Below, one piece after another: positions 1 through 8,448 of a stretch of 64,000 nucleotides of DNA. How positions within the stretch are numbered: the stretch's first letter is position 1; every line of letters starts with the position of its first letter. This stretch comes from GMQP-bins7 sp963776565 (GTDB lineage: Bacteria; Actinomycetota; Thermoleophilia; Gaiellales; Gaiellaceae), in contig CAVZNF010000003.1 in NCBI GenBank assembly GCA_963776565.1, forward strand, positions 62,001 to 126,000, written 5' to 3'. A program made the position numbers and the translations under genes. Under the pieces are notes generated by a model. That model was not told the DNA's origin, did no database searches, and saw only the letters and a list, made by a program, of their open reading frames with translations.

Positions 1-837
1 CCAGCGGAAAGGTGCGTGAGATCTACGCCTACGACTCCGAGACGCTGGCGCTCGTCGCGAGCGACCGGATCTCGACCTTCGACGTCGTGCTGCCGACGCC
101 GATCCCGGACAAGGGCCGCGTGCTCACCGGTCTCTCGGCGTTCTGGTTCGGGCGCACTCGGGCGATCGTGCCGAACCATCTGCTCCAACTCGGAGAGGAC
201 GGACGCACCATGGTCTGCCGGAAGCTCGAGATGCTCCCGATCGAGTGCGTCGTTCGCGGATATCTCGCCGGGTCCGGGTGGAAGGACTACCGCGTGACCG
301 GGAGCGTCTGCGGTCACGAGCTTCCGGACGGGCTCCAGGAGTCCGCGCGGCTGCCCGAGCCGATCTTCACGCCCGCGACCAAGGCCGCCGAGGGTCACGA
401 CGAGAACATCACCGAGGAGCGCGCGGCCGAGCTGTGCGGTGAGAAGGTGTACCGCGAGGCGAAGGCCGTGTCTCTCGAGCTCTACCGATTCGGTCGTACG
501 CACGCGGAGGCCCGCGGGATGATCCTCGCGGATACGAAGTTCGAGCTCGGCGTCGCGCCCGACGGCTCGCTCGTGCTCGGAGACGAGGCGATGACGCCGG
601 ATTCGTCGCGCTTCTGGCCCGCCTCGGGTTACGCGCCGGGCGCGCCGCAGCCGTCGTTCGACAAGCAGTTCGTCCGCGACTGGTGCGAGCGGACTGGGTG
701 GAACAAGGAGCCTCCAGGGCCGGAGCTCCCCGACGAGGTCGTCGAAGGAACCCGCTCGCGCTACATCGAGGCCTTTGAGCGGCTCACCGAGGTCGCGTTC
801 GCGGAGTACGTGGCGTCGCCCGGAGATCGTGCTGTGA
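1..837 (+). CDS. purC: SAICAR synthetase PurC (5' truncated by window edge)
   Basis: Phosphoribosylaminoimidazole-succinocarboxamide synthase joins aspartate to CAIR using ATP in de novo purine synthesis. The gene enters the window already open: codons from base 3 read SGKVREIYA, the normal PurC N-terminal nucleotide-binding segment, so the GTG at 12 is internal. Both family signatures are visible, ECVVRGYLAGSGW near 241-285 and LADTKFELG near 526-552. The frame as given runs on into PurS without a stop. However, GTGA at 834-837 would give a stop for PurC and a start for PurS if one C of the CCC near 813 is spurious, making the C-terminus ASPEIVL. I therefore treat the apparent PurC-PurS fusion as a probable indel artefact. 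It is the first of three linked purine genes. Confidence 0.9.
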
Positions 838-1076
838 AGGCGACGGTTCTCATCCGACCCAAGGAAGGCATCCTCGACCCGCAGGGCGACGCGGTTCGGC
901 ATTCGCTCCAGAAGCTCGGGTTCGACGTCCACGCCGCCCGCGTCGGGCGCGTCGTCGACCTCGATGTCGAAGCGGACGACACCGACGGCGCGCGCGCGGA
1001 GATCCAGCGCATGTGCGAGGAGCTGCTCGCCAACCCGCTCATCGAGAGCTTCGAGATCCGCCTCGAGGAGTCGTGA
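834..1076 (+). CDS. purS: phosphoribosylformylglycinamidine synthase subunit PurS
   Basis: PurS is the small dimeric subunit that couples the glutaminase PurQ to the synthetase PurL, passing ammonia to formylglycinamide ribonucleotide. The 80 residues from GTG 834 begin MKATVLIRPKEGILDPQG, the typical PurS start, with the conserved LDPQG turn. The length equals a free-standing PurS. The start overlaps a potential purC stop (GTGA), and its own stop TGA at 1074-1076 overlaps the purQ start GTG at 1073, so the three genes look translationally coupled. In the sequence as given it is in frame with purC, and a true fusion cannot be fully excluded. Confidence 0.85.
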   Translation: MKATVLIRPKEGILDPQGDAVRHSLQKLGFDVHAARVGRVVDLDVEADDTDGARAEIQRMCEELLANPLIESFEIRLEES

Positions 1077-1772
1077 CCGAACCGGCCGCACGTCGCCGTC
1101 ATCGTCTTCCCGGGCTCGAACGACGATCGAGACGCCGCGTGGGCCCTCGGCTCCGTCGGCGCGGAGCCGGCACTGGTGTGGCACGAGGAGACCGAGCTGC
1201 CGCCGGCCATAGGGGCAGTCGTCCTGCCGGGAGGCTTCGCCTACGGCGACTACCTGCGCACGGGCGCGATCGCCAGCGTCGCTCCGATCATGGACGCCGT
1301 CCGCGCGTTCGCAGCGAGCGGAGGCCCTGTGCTGGGCATCTGCAACGGGTTCCAGATCCTGTGCGAGGCGCGCCTCCTGCCCGGCGTCCTGCGCCCGAAT
1401 CGGCAGCTCGAGTTCGTCTGTCGAGACGCGGCGCTCGAGGTCGAGAGCGTGGACAGCGTGTTCATGCGCCGCTGCCAGCCCGGGCAGCGGCTCGTCATCC
1501 CCGTCAAGCACGGGGAGGGCGCCTGGTACGCGGACGAGGGGACGTTCGTCCAGCTCGCCGCCCGCGGCCAGATCGTGCTGCGCTACGCCGAGGACGTGAA
1601 CGGCGCTCTGGGCAACGTGGCCGGTGTCGTCAACGAGGCCGGCAACGTCATGGGGCTCATGCCCCATCCCGAGCACGCTGTCGATCCGCTGCTCGGATCG
1701 GCCGACGGAGGGCTCCTGCTTGCCGCGCTCGTCGACGCTGCGGCCGCGCACCGTGCTCTCGCGCACGCCTGA
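1073..1772 (+). CDS. purQ: phosphoribosylformylglycinamidine synthase glutaminase subunit PurQ (one frameshift near the start)
   Basis: PurQ is the class I glutamine amidotransferase subunit that releases ammonia for PurL. The main frame shows VAVIVFPGSNDDRDA, GGFAYGDYLRTGAIA, the nucleophile cysteine in GICNGFQIL near 1338 and the catalytic histidine region in LMPHPEHA near 1657. The frame holding VAVIVFPG has no start codon of its own. The expected GTG at 1073, overlapping the purS stop, is one frame away. Removing one base from GG near 1083 would give MTEPPHVAVIVFPG. I read this as a sequencing indel, not a broken gene. Reconstructed length is about 232 residues, normal for PurQ. The matching PurL is at 26.6 kb. 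Confidence 0.9.
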
Positions 1773-1805
1773 CGCGCGCCGGCCGTCGGTTCGCGCAGCG
1801 CCGCG

Positions 1806-2096
1806 CTAGAGACCAAGCGTCTCCTTGAGGACGGGCGCGCGCTCGAGCGCCGCCCGCAGCCGCTCGAGATCGCGCGCCCGCATCGTGACGGGGCCGCGTC
1901 GCGCGGATCCGTCCGTCGTGTACGCGAAGCGGATGAGGCGCTCGCCGCCCGGCGCCTCGAGAAGCTGCACGACGACCGCGAACCGCTTGTCGCCGACGCG
2001 CTGCTGCATCGTCGCTTCCTCCAGGAGCGCCGAGGCGCCCCACGGAGTCGCGGCCGTGTGGGTCTTCGGAGCGCTCTTCGCGGTTGCCGTCGCCAT
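1806..2096 (-). CDS. hypothetical protein, about 96 residues
   Basis: I do not recognise this protein. It reads MATATAKSAPKTHTA at the N-terminus, then a compact basic/hydrophobic domain with AVVVQLLEAPGGERLIRFAY and TMRARDLERLRAAL. There is no signal peptide or membrane segment. The ATG at 2096 was chosen because TACGCT lies 7 nt upstream on the minus strand, matching the leaderless promoter pattern of this window, and because the longer upstream reading has arginine-rich shadow composition. It converges with purQ, leaving a 33-nt gap, and is divergent from the GMC oxidoreductase gene. Confidence 0.6.
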   Translation of the reverse strand: MATATAKSAPKTHTAATPWGASALLEEATMQQRVGDKRFAVVVQLLEAPGGERLIRFAYTTDGSARRGPVTMRARDLERLRAALERAPVLKETLGL

Positions 2097-2175
2097 CTGG
2101 CCGAGCGTACGGCGGCGAACCGATACGGGTGGGCCACGGCTTCGTGCCGAGATCGTCACGACCTATCCTCGGCGA

Positions 2176-3720
2176 GTGCACGATGTCGTCATCGTCGGCG
2201 GCGGGACCGCAGGTTGCGTGCTGGCGTCGCGTCTCACCGAGGACCCCGACCTCTCGGTCTTGCTGCTCGAGGCCGGCCCGCGTTCCCGGAAGCTCGAGAC
2301 CAAGATCCCCGCTGCCTTCTCGCGTCTCTACCGCACCGACGTCGACTGGGGCGACTCGACGACGCCTCAGCCGCGCCTCGACGGCCGCGAGGTCGTGTTC
2401 CCGCGCGGGCGGATGCTCGGCGGGTCGGCGTCGATGAACGCGATGATGATCCTGCGCGGGCAGCGTGCCGACTACGACGCGTGGGCAGCTGCCGGCTGCA
2501 CCGGGTGGTCGTGGGACGACGTCGAGCCCGTCTTCGCGCGCAGCGCCGAAGGCGCGTTCCCCCTCGCCGAGCTGCCGGACCGCCACGTTCTCGCCGACGC
2601 CTTCGTCCACGCGGCCCAGGCAACGGGCATCCCGTTCGCGGCGGACCTGAACGGCGAGCACACGGAGGGGGTCGGATTCGTTCCGGTCTCCCAGCGGCGC
2701 GGGCGGCGCTTCAGTGTCCTGAACGGATACCTGGGGCCGGCACGCAGGCGGCCGAACCTCACCGTTGTGACCGGGGCGCTCGTCACCAGGATCCTGATCG
2801 AGGGCGATCGCGCGATCGGCGTCGCCTACGCGCTCGACGGAGACGAGCTCGAAGAGGAGGCGCGCGCCCAGCGATCGGTCGTCCTCTGCGCCGGTGCGAT
2901 CGGCAGCCCGCACCTCCTACAGCTCTCGGGCGTCGGCCCGCGCGACGCGCTCGAGGACGCCGGTGTCGACGTCGTTCGGGAGCTCCCCGCCGTCGGCGCG
3001 AACCTGATCGATCACCTCGCGAACGGCCTGCTCGTGCGGACGCAGGGTGTGGAGACCCTGGCCTCGGCCGACTCGCTGCGCAATCTCGTCCGCTGGGTGC
3101 TTCGCGGCCGTGGCCCGCTCACCTCGAACCTCGGAGAGGCCGTGGCCTTCGTCCGCTCGCGCGACGGCCTCTCGGCGCCGGACCTGGAGCTCGTCCTCGC
3201 GCCCGTGCTCTTCGAGGACGAGGGGTTGACGCAGCCGACGGAGCACGGGCTGACGCTCGCCGTCGTCCTCCTCCGGCCGCGCAGCGCCGGAACCGTGCGC
3301 CTGCGATCGTCCGACGCGCGCGTGCTTCCGGCCATCGACCCGCGCTACCTCACGGATCCCGAAGGCGAGGACGAGGCAACCCTCCTCCGCGGCCTCCGGC
3401 TTGCACGGAGAGTCCTCGCGCAGGAGCCGCTCGCGGCACTCCTGGACGGAGAGATCCTCCCGGGCGAGCACGCCCGGTCGGACGACGACCTCCGCGCGCA
3501 CCTGCGTGCGCTCTCGCAGACGCTCTATCACCCTGCGGGTACGTGCCGGATGGGCTCGGACGCCGGCTCCGTCGTGGATCCTCGGCTTCGCGTCCGCGGG
3601 ATCGACGGCTTGAGCGTGGTCGACGCGTCCGTGATGCCCACGCTCCCGCGCGGTCACACGAACTGGCCGACGGTGATGATCGCCGAGCGCGCCGCGGGCT
3701 TTCTCGCCGGCGACTCCTAG
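2176..3720 (+). CDS. GMC family FAD-dependent oxidoreductase
   Basis: This is a glucose-methanol-choline type flavoprotein of 514 residues, close to choline and alcohol dehydrogenases of this family. The start GTG 2176 begins VHDVVIVGGGTAGCVLASRL, the FAD-binding Rossmann motif, followed by LLLEAGP. The segment GGSASMNAMMILRG is near residue 80 and the second family signature GSPHLLQLSGVGP is near residue 242. The C-terminal catalytic region holds LYHPAGTCRMG near residue 450 and GHTNWPTVMIAERAA near 493, where the family has its active-site His and Asn/His. TATCCT lies 6 nt before the start. The substrate cannot be told from sequence. A choline or long-chain alcohol is typical of the family. 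Confidence 0.88.
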   Translation: MHDVVIVGGGTAGCVLASRLTEDPDLSVLLLEAGPRSRKLETKIPAAFSRLYRTDVDWGDSTTPQPRLDGREVVFPRGRMLGGSASMNAMMILRGQRADYDAWAAAGCTGWSWDDVEPVFARSAEGAFPLAELPDRHVLADAFVHAAQATGIPFAADLNGEHTEGVGFVPVSQRRGRRFSVLNGYLGPARRRPNLTVVTGALVTRILIEGDRAIGVAYALDGDELEEEARAQRSVVLCAGAIGSPHLLQLSGVGPRDALEDAGVDVVRELPAVGANLIDHLANGLLVRTQGVETLASADSLRNLVRWVLRGRGPLTSNLGEAVAFVRSRDGLSAPDLELVLAPVLFEDEGLTQPTEHGLTLAVVLLRPRSAGTVRLRSSDARVLPAIDPRYLTDPEGEDEATLLRGLRLARRVLAQEPLAALLDGEILPGEHARSDDDLRAHLRALSQTLYHPAGTCRMGSDAGSVVDPRLRVRGIDGLSVVDASVMPTLPRGHTNWPTVMIAERAAGFLAGDS

Positions 3721-3722
3721 CC

Positions 3723-4197
3723 TCAGCGGCGCGGCGGCTGCGGAACGAACCGCGCCGACACGACCTGCGCGTCCTCGACTCTCGAGGATCCACGCGCTCG
3801 CGACGGGCGCCTCGAGCGGGCCGTCGAGCGGAACTCCCGACGCGGCGACATCACTCACGACCTCGTAGACGACGTCGCCGTGGGTGCAGCACGCCACGCG
3901 GCTCTCTGCGCTCAGCGAGAGCACGAGCTCGAGCGCGGCTGCTCCGCCGGCTCCCTCGGCGAGCTCGTCGGTCGTCTCGATCGCGAGGTCGAGCGCAAGC
4001 GCGAGCGGCTCGAGCGTCTGGATGCACCGCGCATACGGGCTCGAGACGAGCCGGTTCGGCGGGTCCTGCTGAAGCCTTTCCGCGATCGCGAGCGCTTCGC
4101 GGCGCCCTCGCTTGGTGAGAGGCCTGACGTCGTCCGGCTCGGTCCACTCGAGACGGTTCTTGGCTTTCGCGTGGCGGATGAGGTGGACGACGCTCAC
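3723..4197 (-). CDS. sixA: phosphohistidine phosphatase SixA-like (frameshift near the C-terminus)
   Basis: This is a small histidine phosphatase of about 157 residues. LIRHAKAK at residues 6-13 carries the catalytic histidine, and CTHGD near residue 107 carries the second active-site histidine. The start GTG 4197 overlaps the NUDIX stop as GTGA. As given, the frame runs far past the expected end. One extra base near 3783 explains this: after SAWILE the other frame reads VEDAQVVSARFVPQPPRR and stops at 3723-3725, two bases from the end of the convergent GMC gene. In mycobacterial MutT1 a NUDIX and a histidine phosphatase domain occur in one chain. Here they are consecutive overlapping genes, so a shared nucleotide substrate is plausible. 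Confidence 0.82.
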
Positions 4198-4595
4198 TCG
4201 GTGTCTTCCAGCAGGTCGAGGAGCTCGACGTCGCGTGCGTACGTCAGCAGCGAGCGCGCCTCGGCGATCGGCACGAAGCGTGCGTCGTCGATCTCGTTCG
4301 CGGCGCCGAGCTCACCCGAGATCGGGGTCATGACCCAGTACCGCACCGTCTTCGGTCGTCGGCGCGCGTCGCGGTAGCTCGTCGTCGCAAGCTCGCGCTC
4401 GAGGCGGCAGCGCAAGCCTGTCTCCTCCTCGACCTCGCGTATTGCCGCGTCCTCCTCGCTCTCGCCGAGCTCGAGCTTTCCTTTCGGGAACGACCAGTCG
4501 TCGTACGCGGGGCGATGGACGACGAGGATCTCGTCGACGCCGTCCTCGCTGCGACGCCGGACGAGCCCGCCCGCGGCCAGAACCGTTCGCGTCAC
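4194..4595 (-). CDS. NUDIX hydrolase (MutT-like)
   Basis: This is a 133-residue NUDIX pyrophosphohydrolase. The NUDIX box is complete, with G-x5-E in GKLELGE and REVEEETGL after seven residues, giving the metal-binding glutamates. The start GTG 4595 overlaps the stop of the CYTH/CHAD gene (GTGA), and the stop overlaps the sixA start in the same way, so the three are co-translated. FPKGKLELGESE and the following histidine phosphatase gene recall mycobacterial MutT1, which acts on 8-oxo-GTP and diadenosine polyphosphates. The substrate here is inferred from this arrangement, not shown. Confidence 0.87.
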   Translation of the reverse strand: MTRTVLAAGGLVRRRSEDGVDEILVVHRPAYDDWSFPKGKLELGESEEDAAIREVEEETGLRCRLERELATTSYRDARRRPKTVRYWVMTPISGELGAANEIDDARFVPIAEARSLLTYARDVELLDLLEDTE

Positions 4596-6082
4596 ATCCA
4601 GGCGCGAAGCTCGGGTTCCGAGAGCTCGTCCAATGCGGCACGCCAGAGTCCTCGCTGTTCGAGCGCGGCCGATCGCTCCAGCGCGGCGAGTGATGCTGCG
4701 CCTCGCGCTGCTTCTGCATCGTCGGCTCGAGCGGCCCAGTCGTCGAGCCAGCGGGCAGCGACGACCGAGTCGTTCAGGTCTCCCAGCACGTCCTGGAGAG
4801 AGGACGCGGCATTCGCAAATGCGCGCGCCGGCTTGCCGACGATCGGTGCGGCCGCCTCGGCCGCATAGCGGACCCGCTTCGTGCGGATCCTGACCTCGTG
4901 GAGCTGCTCGTTGCTCGGCTCGTCGCCGAGCGCCTTCGCGCGCTTCGCGAGCCTGTGCCACGGGCGCCGAACGAGCTTCGGGATGGCCTCGCCGGCAGGC
5001 TCGTCTGCGGAGGGAAGGAAGCCGGGTGCGCTCGCAGCCTCGACCAGGCGGTCGAGAAGCGCGACGTAGCGATCGCTTCGGAGCGTCTCGAGGAGCTCGG
5101 CGTGCGCTCCGTCACGCGACTGCTGCAAGGTCGTGAGCACGCGCTCGGCCGCGGCCTGCTCTTCGGCCGGAAGCTCATCTGCCCGCCGCCGTAGTCGCTC
5201 GAGGAGCACGTCGCCGTCGCGCACGTCGCCGAGGATGCGTGCGATCCATCCGAGCTCGTCGCGCAGTCCCTGCGCCCAGTCTCGGTCGAGGAGTGGACGA
5301 AACGTGCGCAGGTCGGAACGCAGCCGACGTGTCGCGACGCGTGTCTGATGGACGCCTTCGGGATCGACGTCGATCCGGACGACGGGGTCGTGCAGGATCA
5401 GGCGGATCACGGAGAGGGCGATCGCACGCTGCACGACAGCGCCCGCCGTTGCGTCGGCCCCGAGGTCCGCGACCGAGATCTCGGGAAGCAGCGGGCTGGG
5501 CGACGCGAGCGCGCGGATGTACTTCGCGGTCTGGTCGGGCGCCCCCGCGCCGGCAAGCCGGAGCCGTTCCACGAGCGCGTCGAGGAGTCCCGGGGTCATC
5601 TCCTCGCCGATCTCGACTTCGAGCTCACGGAACGAGGAAGGGCTGCCACCGTTGATCACCGAAACGGCGTCGTCGACGACGCCGGCGATCAGCCTCCCGT
5701 CCGTGTCGTGAAGTCCGATTCGGCGTCGGATCGTCGTCATCCGGACGCTCTCGTGGACGTCCTCGTGACGAACGAAGCTGCGCACGAGCTCGAGAGCAGC
5801 GGCCGGCGGACTTGCGCCGTTTCCCTCGAAGACGATCTCCGGACGAACGAGGTACGGCGCGGAGCGCTCCGCCGGAAGCTTCACAGTCCAGCCCTCGCCG
5901 GGCCGGTGCCGGAGGCTCGCGCCCCAGCGCGCGAGTCGCAGATCAGCCGTGTCGTAGTAGGTCGTGTCGTTGCGCTCGGGCGGGGCCTGACGCACGATCG
6001 GCCCGACCAGGCCGTAGACGCTCGGCATGCGGAAATCGGGGGTCGCGGCGAGCTTCAGCTCGCGTTCGGGACTGTGCTCCAC
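4592..6082 (-). CDS. CYTH-CHAD domain protein
   Basis: This is a two-domain protein of 496 residues. Residues 1 to about 200 form a CYTH (triphosphate tunnel) domain starting with the ExExK motif EREL-K near residue 7 and containing WTVKLPAERS. Residues about 215-490 form a CHAD domain with its repeated conserved histidine helices, VHQTRVATRRLRSDLR and LHEVRIRTKRVRYAAE. CHAD domains bind inorganic polyphosphate, and CYTH domains hydrolyse triphosphate or polyphosphate compounds. The start GTG 6082 (VEHSPERELKL) lies 7 nt after the stop of the upstream membrane protein. It sits in an operon with NUDIX and SixA-like genes, which suggests a role in polyphosphate or nucleotide housekeeping. Confidence 0.86.
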   Translation of the reverse strand: MEHSPERELKLAATPDFRMPSVYGLVGPIVRQAPPERNDTTYYDTADLRLARWGASLRHRPGEGWTVKLPAERSAPYLVRPEIVFEGNGASPPAAALELVRSFVRHEDVHESVRMTTIRRRIGLHDTDGRLIAGVVDDAVSVINGGSPSSFRELEVEIGEEMTPGLLDALVERLRLAGAGAPDQTAKYIRALASPSPLLPEISVADLGADATAGAVVQRAIALSVIRLILHDPVVRIDVDPEGVHQTRVATRRLRSDLRTFRPLLDRDWAQGLRDELGWIARILGDVRDGDVLLERLRRRADELPAEEQAAAERVLTTLQQSRDGAHAELLETLRSDRYVALLDRLVEAASAPGFLPSADEPAGEAIPKLVRRPWHRLAKRAKALGDEPSNEQLHEVRIRTKRVRYAAEAAAPIVGKPARAFANAASSLQDVLGDLNDSVVAARWLDDWAARADDAEAARGAASLAALERSAALEQRGLWRAALDELSEPELRAWM

Positions 6083-6089
6083 AGTCGTC

Positions 6090-6686
6090 TCAGCGTAGCG
6101 CCCTCCGGTTTCCCAGCCACAGGAGGGCCGCACCGGCGAGAGCGAACCCGGCGGCCAGCAACACGGAGCGACCGAGGACGCCGCCGTAGCCGAGCGTCGA
6201 GACGTCGACGAACGGGTACGGGTACCAGTCCACGTCTGCGCCTCGCGCGAGCGTGTAGGCGAACCAGGCGAGCGGATACGCAAGCCAGGCCAGAACCGTC
6301 CATCGCGGGAGTCGATTGCGTGGCGGGTCGATCAGCCAGTCGGCGACGAGGACGATGGGCATGAGCTTGTGGACGACGAAGTCGACCCACGGGATCGTCG
6401 TCTGGAGATCCTCCTGCAGCCCGGAGAGCAGGAGTGCGAACACGACGCCGGTGATCGCCATGTAGAGAACGGCTGCGGAGCGCGCACCGTCGACGAGCGC
6501 GGTGCGGCCTGAGCGCGGAACGAGCACGAGGAGGAAGAGCGCCGCGACCGCGAGGATGTTGGACTGGATCGTGAAGAAGCTGAAGAAGTTCGCCTGCTGG
6601 AAGCTGCTGTCGGCAGAGGAGGCGAACTGGTAGGTCATAGCGACGACCGCCGTCGTCGCGAACGCGAGCCGCGCGACGCTCAGCAC
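6090..6686 (-). CDS. Pr6Pr-like integral membrane protein
   Basis: This is a 198-residue membrane protein with about six hydrophobic segments and no obvious soluble domain. FFSFFTIQSNILAVAALFLL and YMAITGVVFALLLSG fit the Pr6Pr/FAR-17a-AIG1-like family of unknown function in bacteria. HKLMPIVLVADWLIDPP and AYPLAWFAYTLARG are family-typical. The start GTG 6686 overlaps the reconstructed stop of the META-domain gene by seven bases. In the raw frame it appears fused to the META domain, but an indel near 6795 explains that. Its role in the operon with CYTH/CHAD, NUDIX and SixA is unknown. Confidence 0.72.
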   Translation of the reverse strand: MLSVARLAFATTAVVAMTYQFASSADSSFQQANFFSFFTIQSNILAVAALFLLVLVPRSGRTALVDGARSAAVLYMAITGVVFALLLSGLQEDLQTTIPWVDFVVHKLMPIVLVADWLIDPPRNRLPRWTVLAWLAYPLAWFAYTLARGADVDWYPYPFVDVSTLGYGGVLGRSVLLAAGFALAGAALLWLGNRRALR

Positions 6687-7034
6687 GAGAGTCGCGCGAC
6701 TGCCCGATCGCCGGCGAGGAGGGTTAGCGTCCGTCCGTCGAGCGAGTACGACGTCACCCTGCCGAGTGCGTCGAGGAACGTCGCGTTCGCGCAGCATCGC
6801 CGGCTCTGGGCCGGCCATCCTCGTCGTCGCGAGCGGCCCGAAGCGCAGCTCGCTCTCGCTCAACGCGAACGTCCCCGTGAATCGGTTGACGCCACCGGAG
6901 CCGGAGACGTGTGCCTCTTCGAGGTCGAGCACGAGGTGCGGCGGACGCTCGTCAGGCCCGACCTCGACAGGCGCGCCCCCGAGCTCGACGAGTGTCCACT
7001 CGGTGTACGCCAGCTGGACCTGGCCGTCGGCCAT
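6680..7034 (-). CDS. META-domain (HslJ-like) protein (one frameshift)
   Basis: This is a small META/HslJ-type beta-rich domain of about 117 residues. It starts MADGQVQLAYTEWTLVELGG and contains the family-typical GGVNRFTGTF and LRFGPLATTRMAGPE. Near 6795 the frame changes by one base and continues as NATFLDALGRVTSYSLDGRT and LTLLAGDRAVARLSC, ending at TGA 6682-6680. Together these give a full-length META domain. No signal peptide is visible, although many relatives are lipoproteins. TAGAGT stands 6 nt before the ATG, so this is probably the first gene of the five-gene minus-strand operon. Confidence 0.78.
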
Positions 7035-7073
7035 GAGGCGACTCTAGTGCCCGCGTCGACTAGGTTGCCCTTC
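7035..7073. promoter_or_regulatory. divergent promoter region between META operon and beta-lactamase-like gene
   Basis: The 39-bp gap holds a minus-strand TAGAGT (ACTCTA on plus, 7041-7046), 6 nt from the ATG at 7034, and a plus-strand TAGGTT at 7061-7066, 7 nt from the ATG at 7074. Neither gene shows a Shine-Dalgarno sequence. This spacing predicts transcription starting at or very near both start codons. Confidence 0.5.
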
Positions 7074-8438
7074 ATGCCGAGCCCAGCCGCCGCGCTCGCC
7101 AGCAGGTACGAGGCCGCCGCCGCCGCGTTCGTGAAGGAGAACCGCCTGCCGGGGGCTGCCGTCGGCGTCGTGCACGACGGTGAGCTTGCGTGGTCAGGGG
7201 GCGTCGGCTTCGCGGACCGGGCGACTCGACGTCCGTCGGATCCGAAGACGCTCTACCGCATCGCCTCGATCACGAAGACCTTCACCGCGACGGCGGTCAT
7301 GCAGCTTCGCGACGCGGGGAAGCTAGCGCTCGACGATCCCGCGATCGCCTACCTCCCCGAGCTCGCCGCCGCGCAGAGCCCGCTCGGCCCGCTCGAGACG
7401 CTGACGATCCGGCGGATGCTGTCGCACGAGTCCGGCCTCCAGAGCGAGCCGCCGGGTACGAACTGGTCGGACGTGCTCTACGAGGACGACCCCAACCGTA
7501 CGCTCTCGCGAGCTTCCGAGATCGAGCTTTGCGTACCCGTGCACACGCAGTGGAAATACTCGAACCTCGCGTATCAGCTCCTCGGAGAGATCGTCTCACG
7601 GGTCTCCGAGACGACGTACCCGCAGTACATCCGCTCGAAGATCCTTCGTCCGCTGGGGATGACGGCGACGTCGCTCGATCCGTTGGCCGCGCGGCTGCGC
7701 ACACGTTGCGCCAGCGGGTATGAACCGCGGTTCCTCTCCGACGAGCTCGAGTTGGCGCCCGAGGAGGCAAGCGTGTTCGGCGCCGAGGGCGGGCTCTGGT
7801 CGTGCGTTGACGACCTCGCGCGCTGGCTCTCGTGCCAGCTCGCCGACGATCCGAAGATCATCGACAAGCAGACGCTCGAGGAGATGCACAAGCCGCGCTA
7901 CCTGACCGACGACGAATGGCTGAACGCCTGGTGCATCGGCTGGTACGCACAGCGCCGCGAGGACACCGTCTGGATCATGCACTCGGGCGGCCACTACGGC
8001 TTCGTCACGAACGCGTGCTTCGAGCCCAAGGAGAAGGTCGGCGCGATCGCGCTCGTGAACGGCAGAGGGGACGCGACCGAGCTCGCCCTCCAGCTCGGGA
8101 CCATCGCCCGCGAAGCGGTGCGCGAGGCAGCGCCGGCGATCGAGGTGCCGGAGCCGCTGCCCGAGGCCTGGCGGCAGTTCGTCGGCCTCTACACGGCCCC
8201 GCACTTCGGGACGGTCATGCGCCTCGAATGGCTCGACGGCAAGCTCACAGCCCTCGACCCGGACGCTCCGACCTGGAAGCCGACGCTCGCGCCGACAGCT
8301 GACCCGGATGTCTTCACGATCGAGTCAGGATTTCGTGAGTCTGGCGAGCTCGCGCGCTTCGAGCGCGGCAAGGACGGCCGTGTGATCTCGCTCTTCTTCG
8401 CGGCTGCGAGGCTCCAGCGCCTCGAGCCGGTCTCGTAG
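7074..8438 (+). CDS. serine hydrolase, class C beta-lactamase/PBP-like family
   Basis: This is a 454-residue serine hydrolase of the beta-lactamase/esterase/DD-peptidase fold. SITK near residue 65 gives the nucleophile and general base, YSNLAYQLLGE near residue 162 gives the YxN motif and HSGGHYG near 303 replaces the KTG motif, as in esterase-type members. The last 100 residues (VGLYTAPHFGTVMRLEWLDG) resemble the lipocalin-like C-terminal domain of this family. No signal peptide is seen, so a cytoplasmic esterase or peptidase is more likely than antibiotic resistance. ATG 7074 was preferred over upstream starts because of the TAGGTT box 7 nt before it. Confidence 0.85.
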   Translation: MPSPAAALASRYEAAAAAFVKENRLPGAAVGVVHDGELAWSGGVGFADRATRRPSDPKTLYRIASITKTFTATAVMQLRDAGKLALDDPAIAYLPELAAAQSPLGPLETLTIRRMLSHESGLQSEPPGTNWSDVLYEDDPNRTLSRASEIELCVPVHTQWKYSNLAYQLLGEIVSRVSETTYPQYIRSKILRPLGMTATSLDPLAARLRTRCASGYEPRFLSDELELAPEEASVFGAEGGLWSCVDDLARWLSCQLADDPKIIDKQTLEEMHKPRYLTDDEWLNAWCIGWYAQRREDTVWIMHSGGHYGFVTNACFEPKEKVGAIALVNGRGDATELALQLGTIAREAVREAAPAIEVPEPLPEAWRQFVGLYTAPHFGTVMRLEWLDGKLTALDPDAPTWKPTLAPTADPDVFTIESGFRESGELARFERGKDGRVISLFFAAARLQRLEPVS

Positions 8439-8448
8439 GGTCTCGAGC

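Noticed and set aside
1825..2175. An N-terminal extension of the GMC oxidoreductase starting at 1825
   Set aside because: It is antisense to the hypothetical gene at 1806-2096, is arginine-rich, and the FAD-binding motif begins right after GTG 2176.
2917..4197. A 426-residue minus-strand frame covering SixA and much of the GMC gene
   Set aside because: Only the first 155 residues match the phosphatase. The rest is antisense to the GMC oxidoreductase, and a one-base indel near 3783 gives the proper C-terminus and stop.
6909..8438. An upstream-extended start at 6909 for the beta-lactamase-like protein
   Set aside because: The extra 55 residues are antisense to the META gene, and the ATG at 7074 has a TAGGTT box 7 nt upstream.
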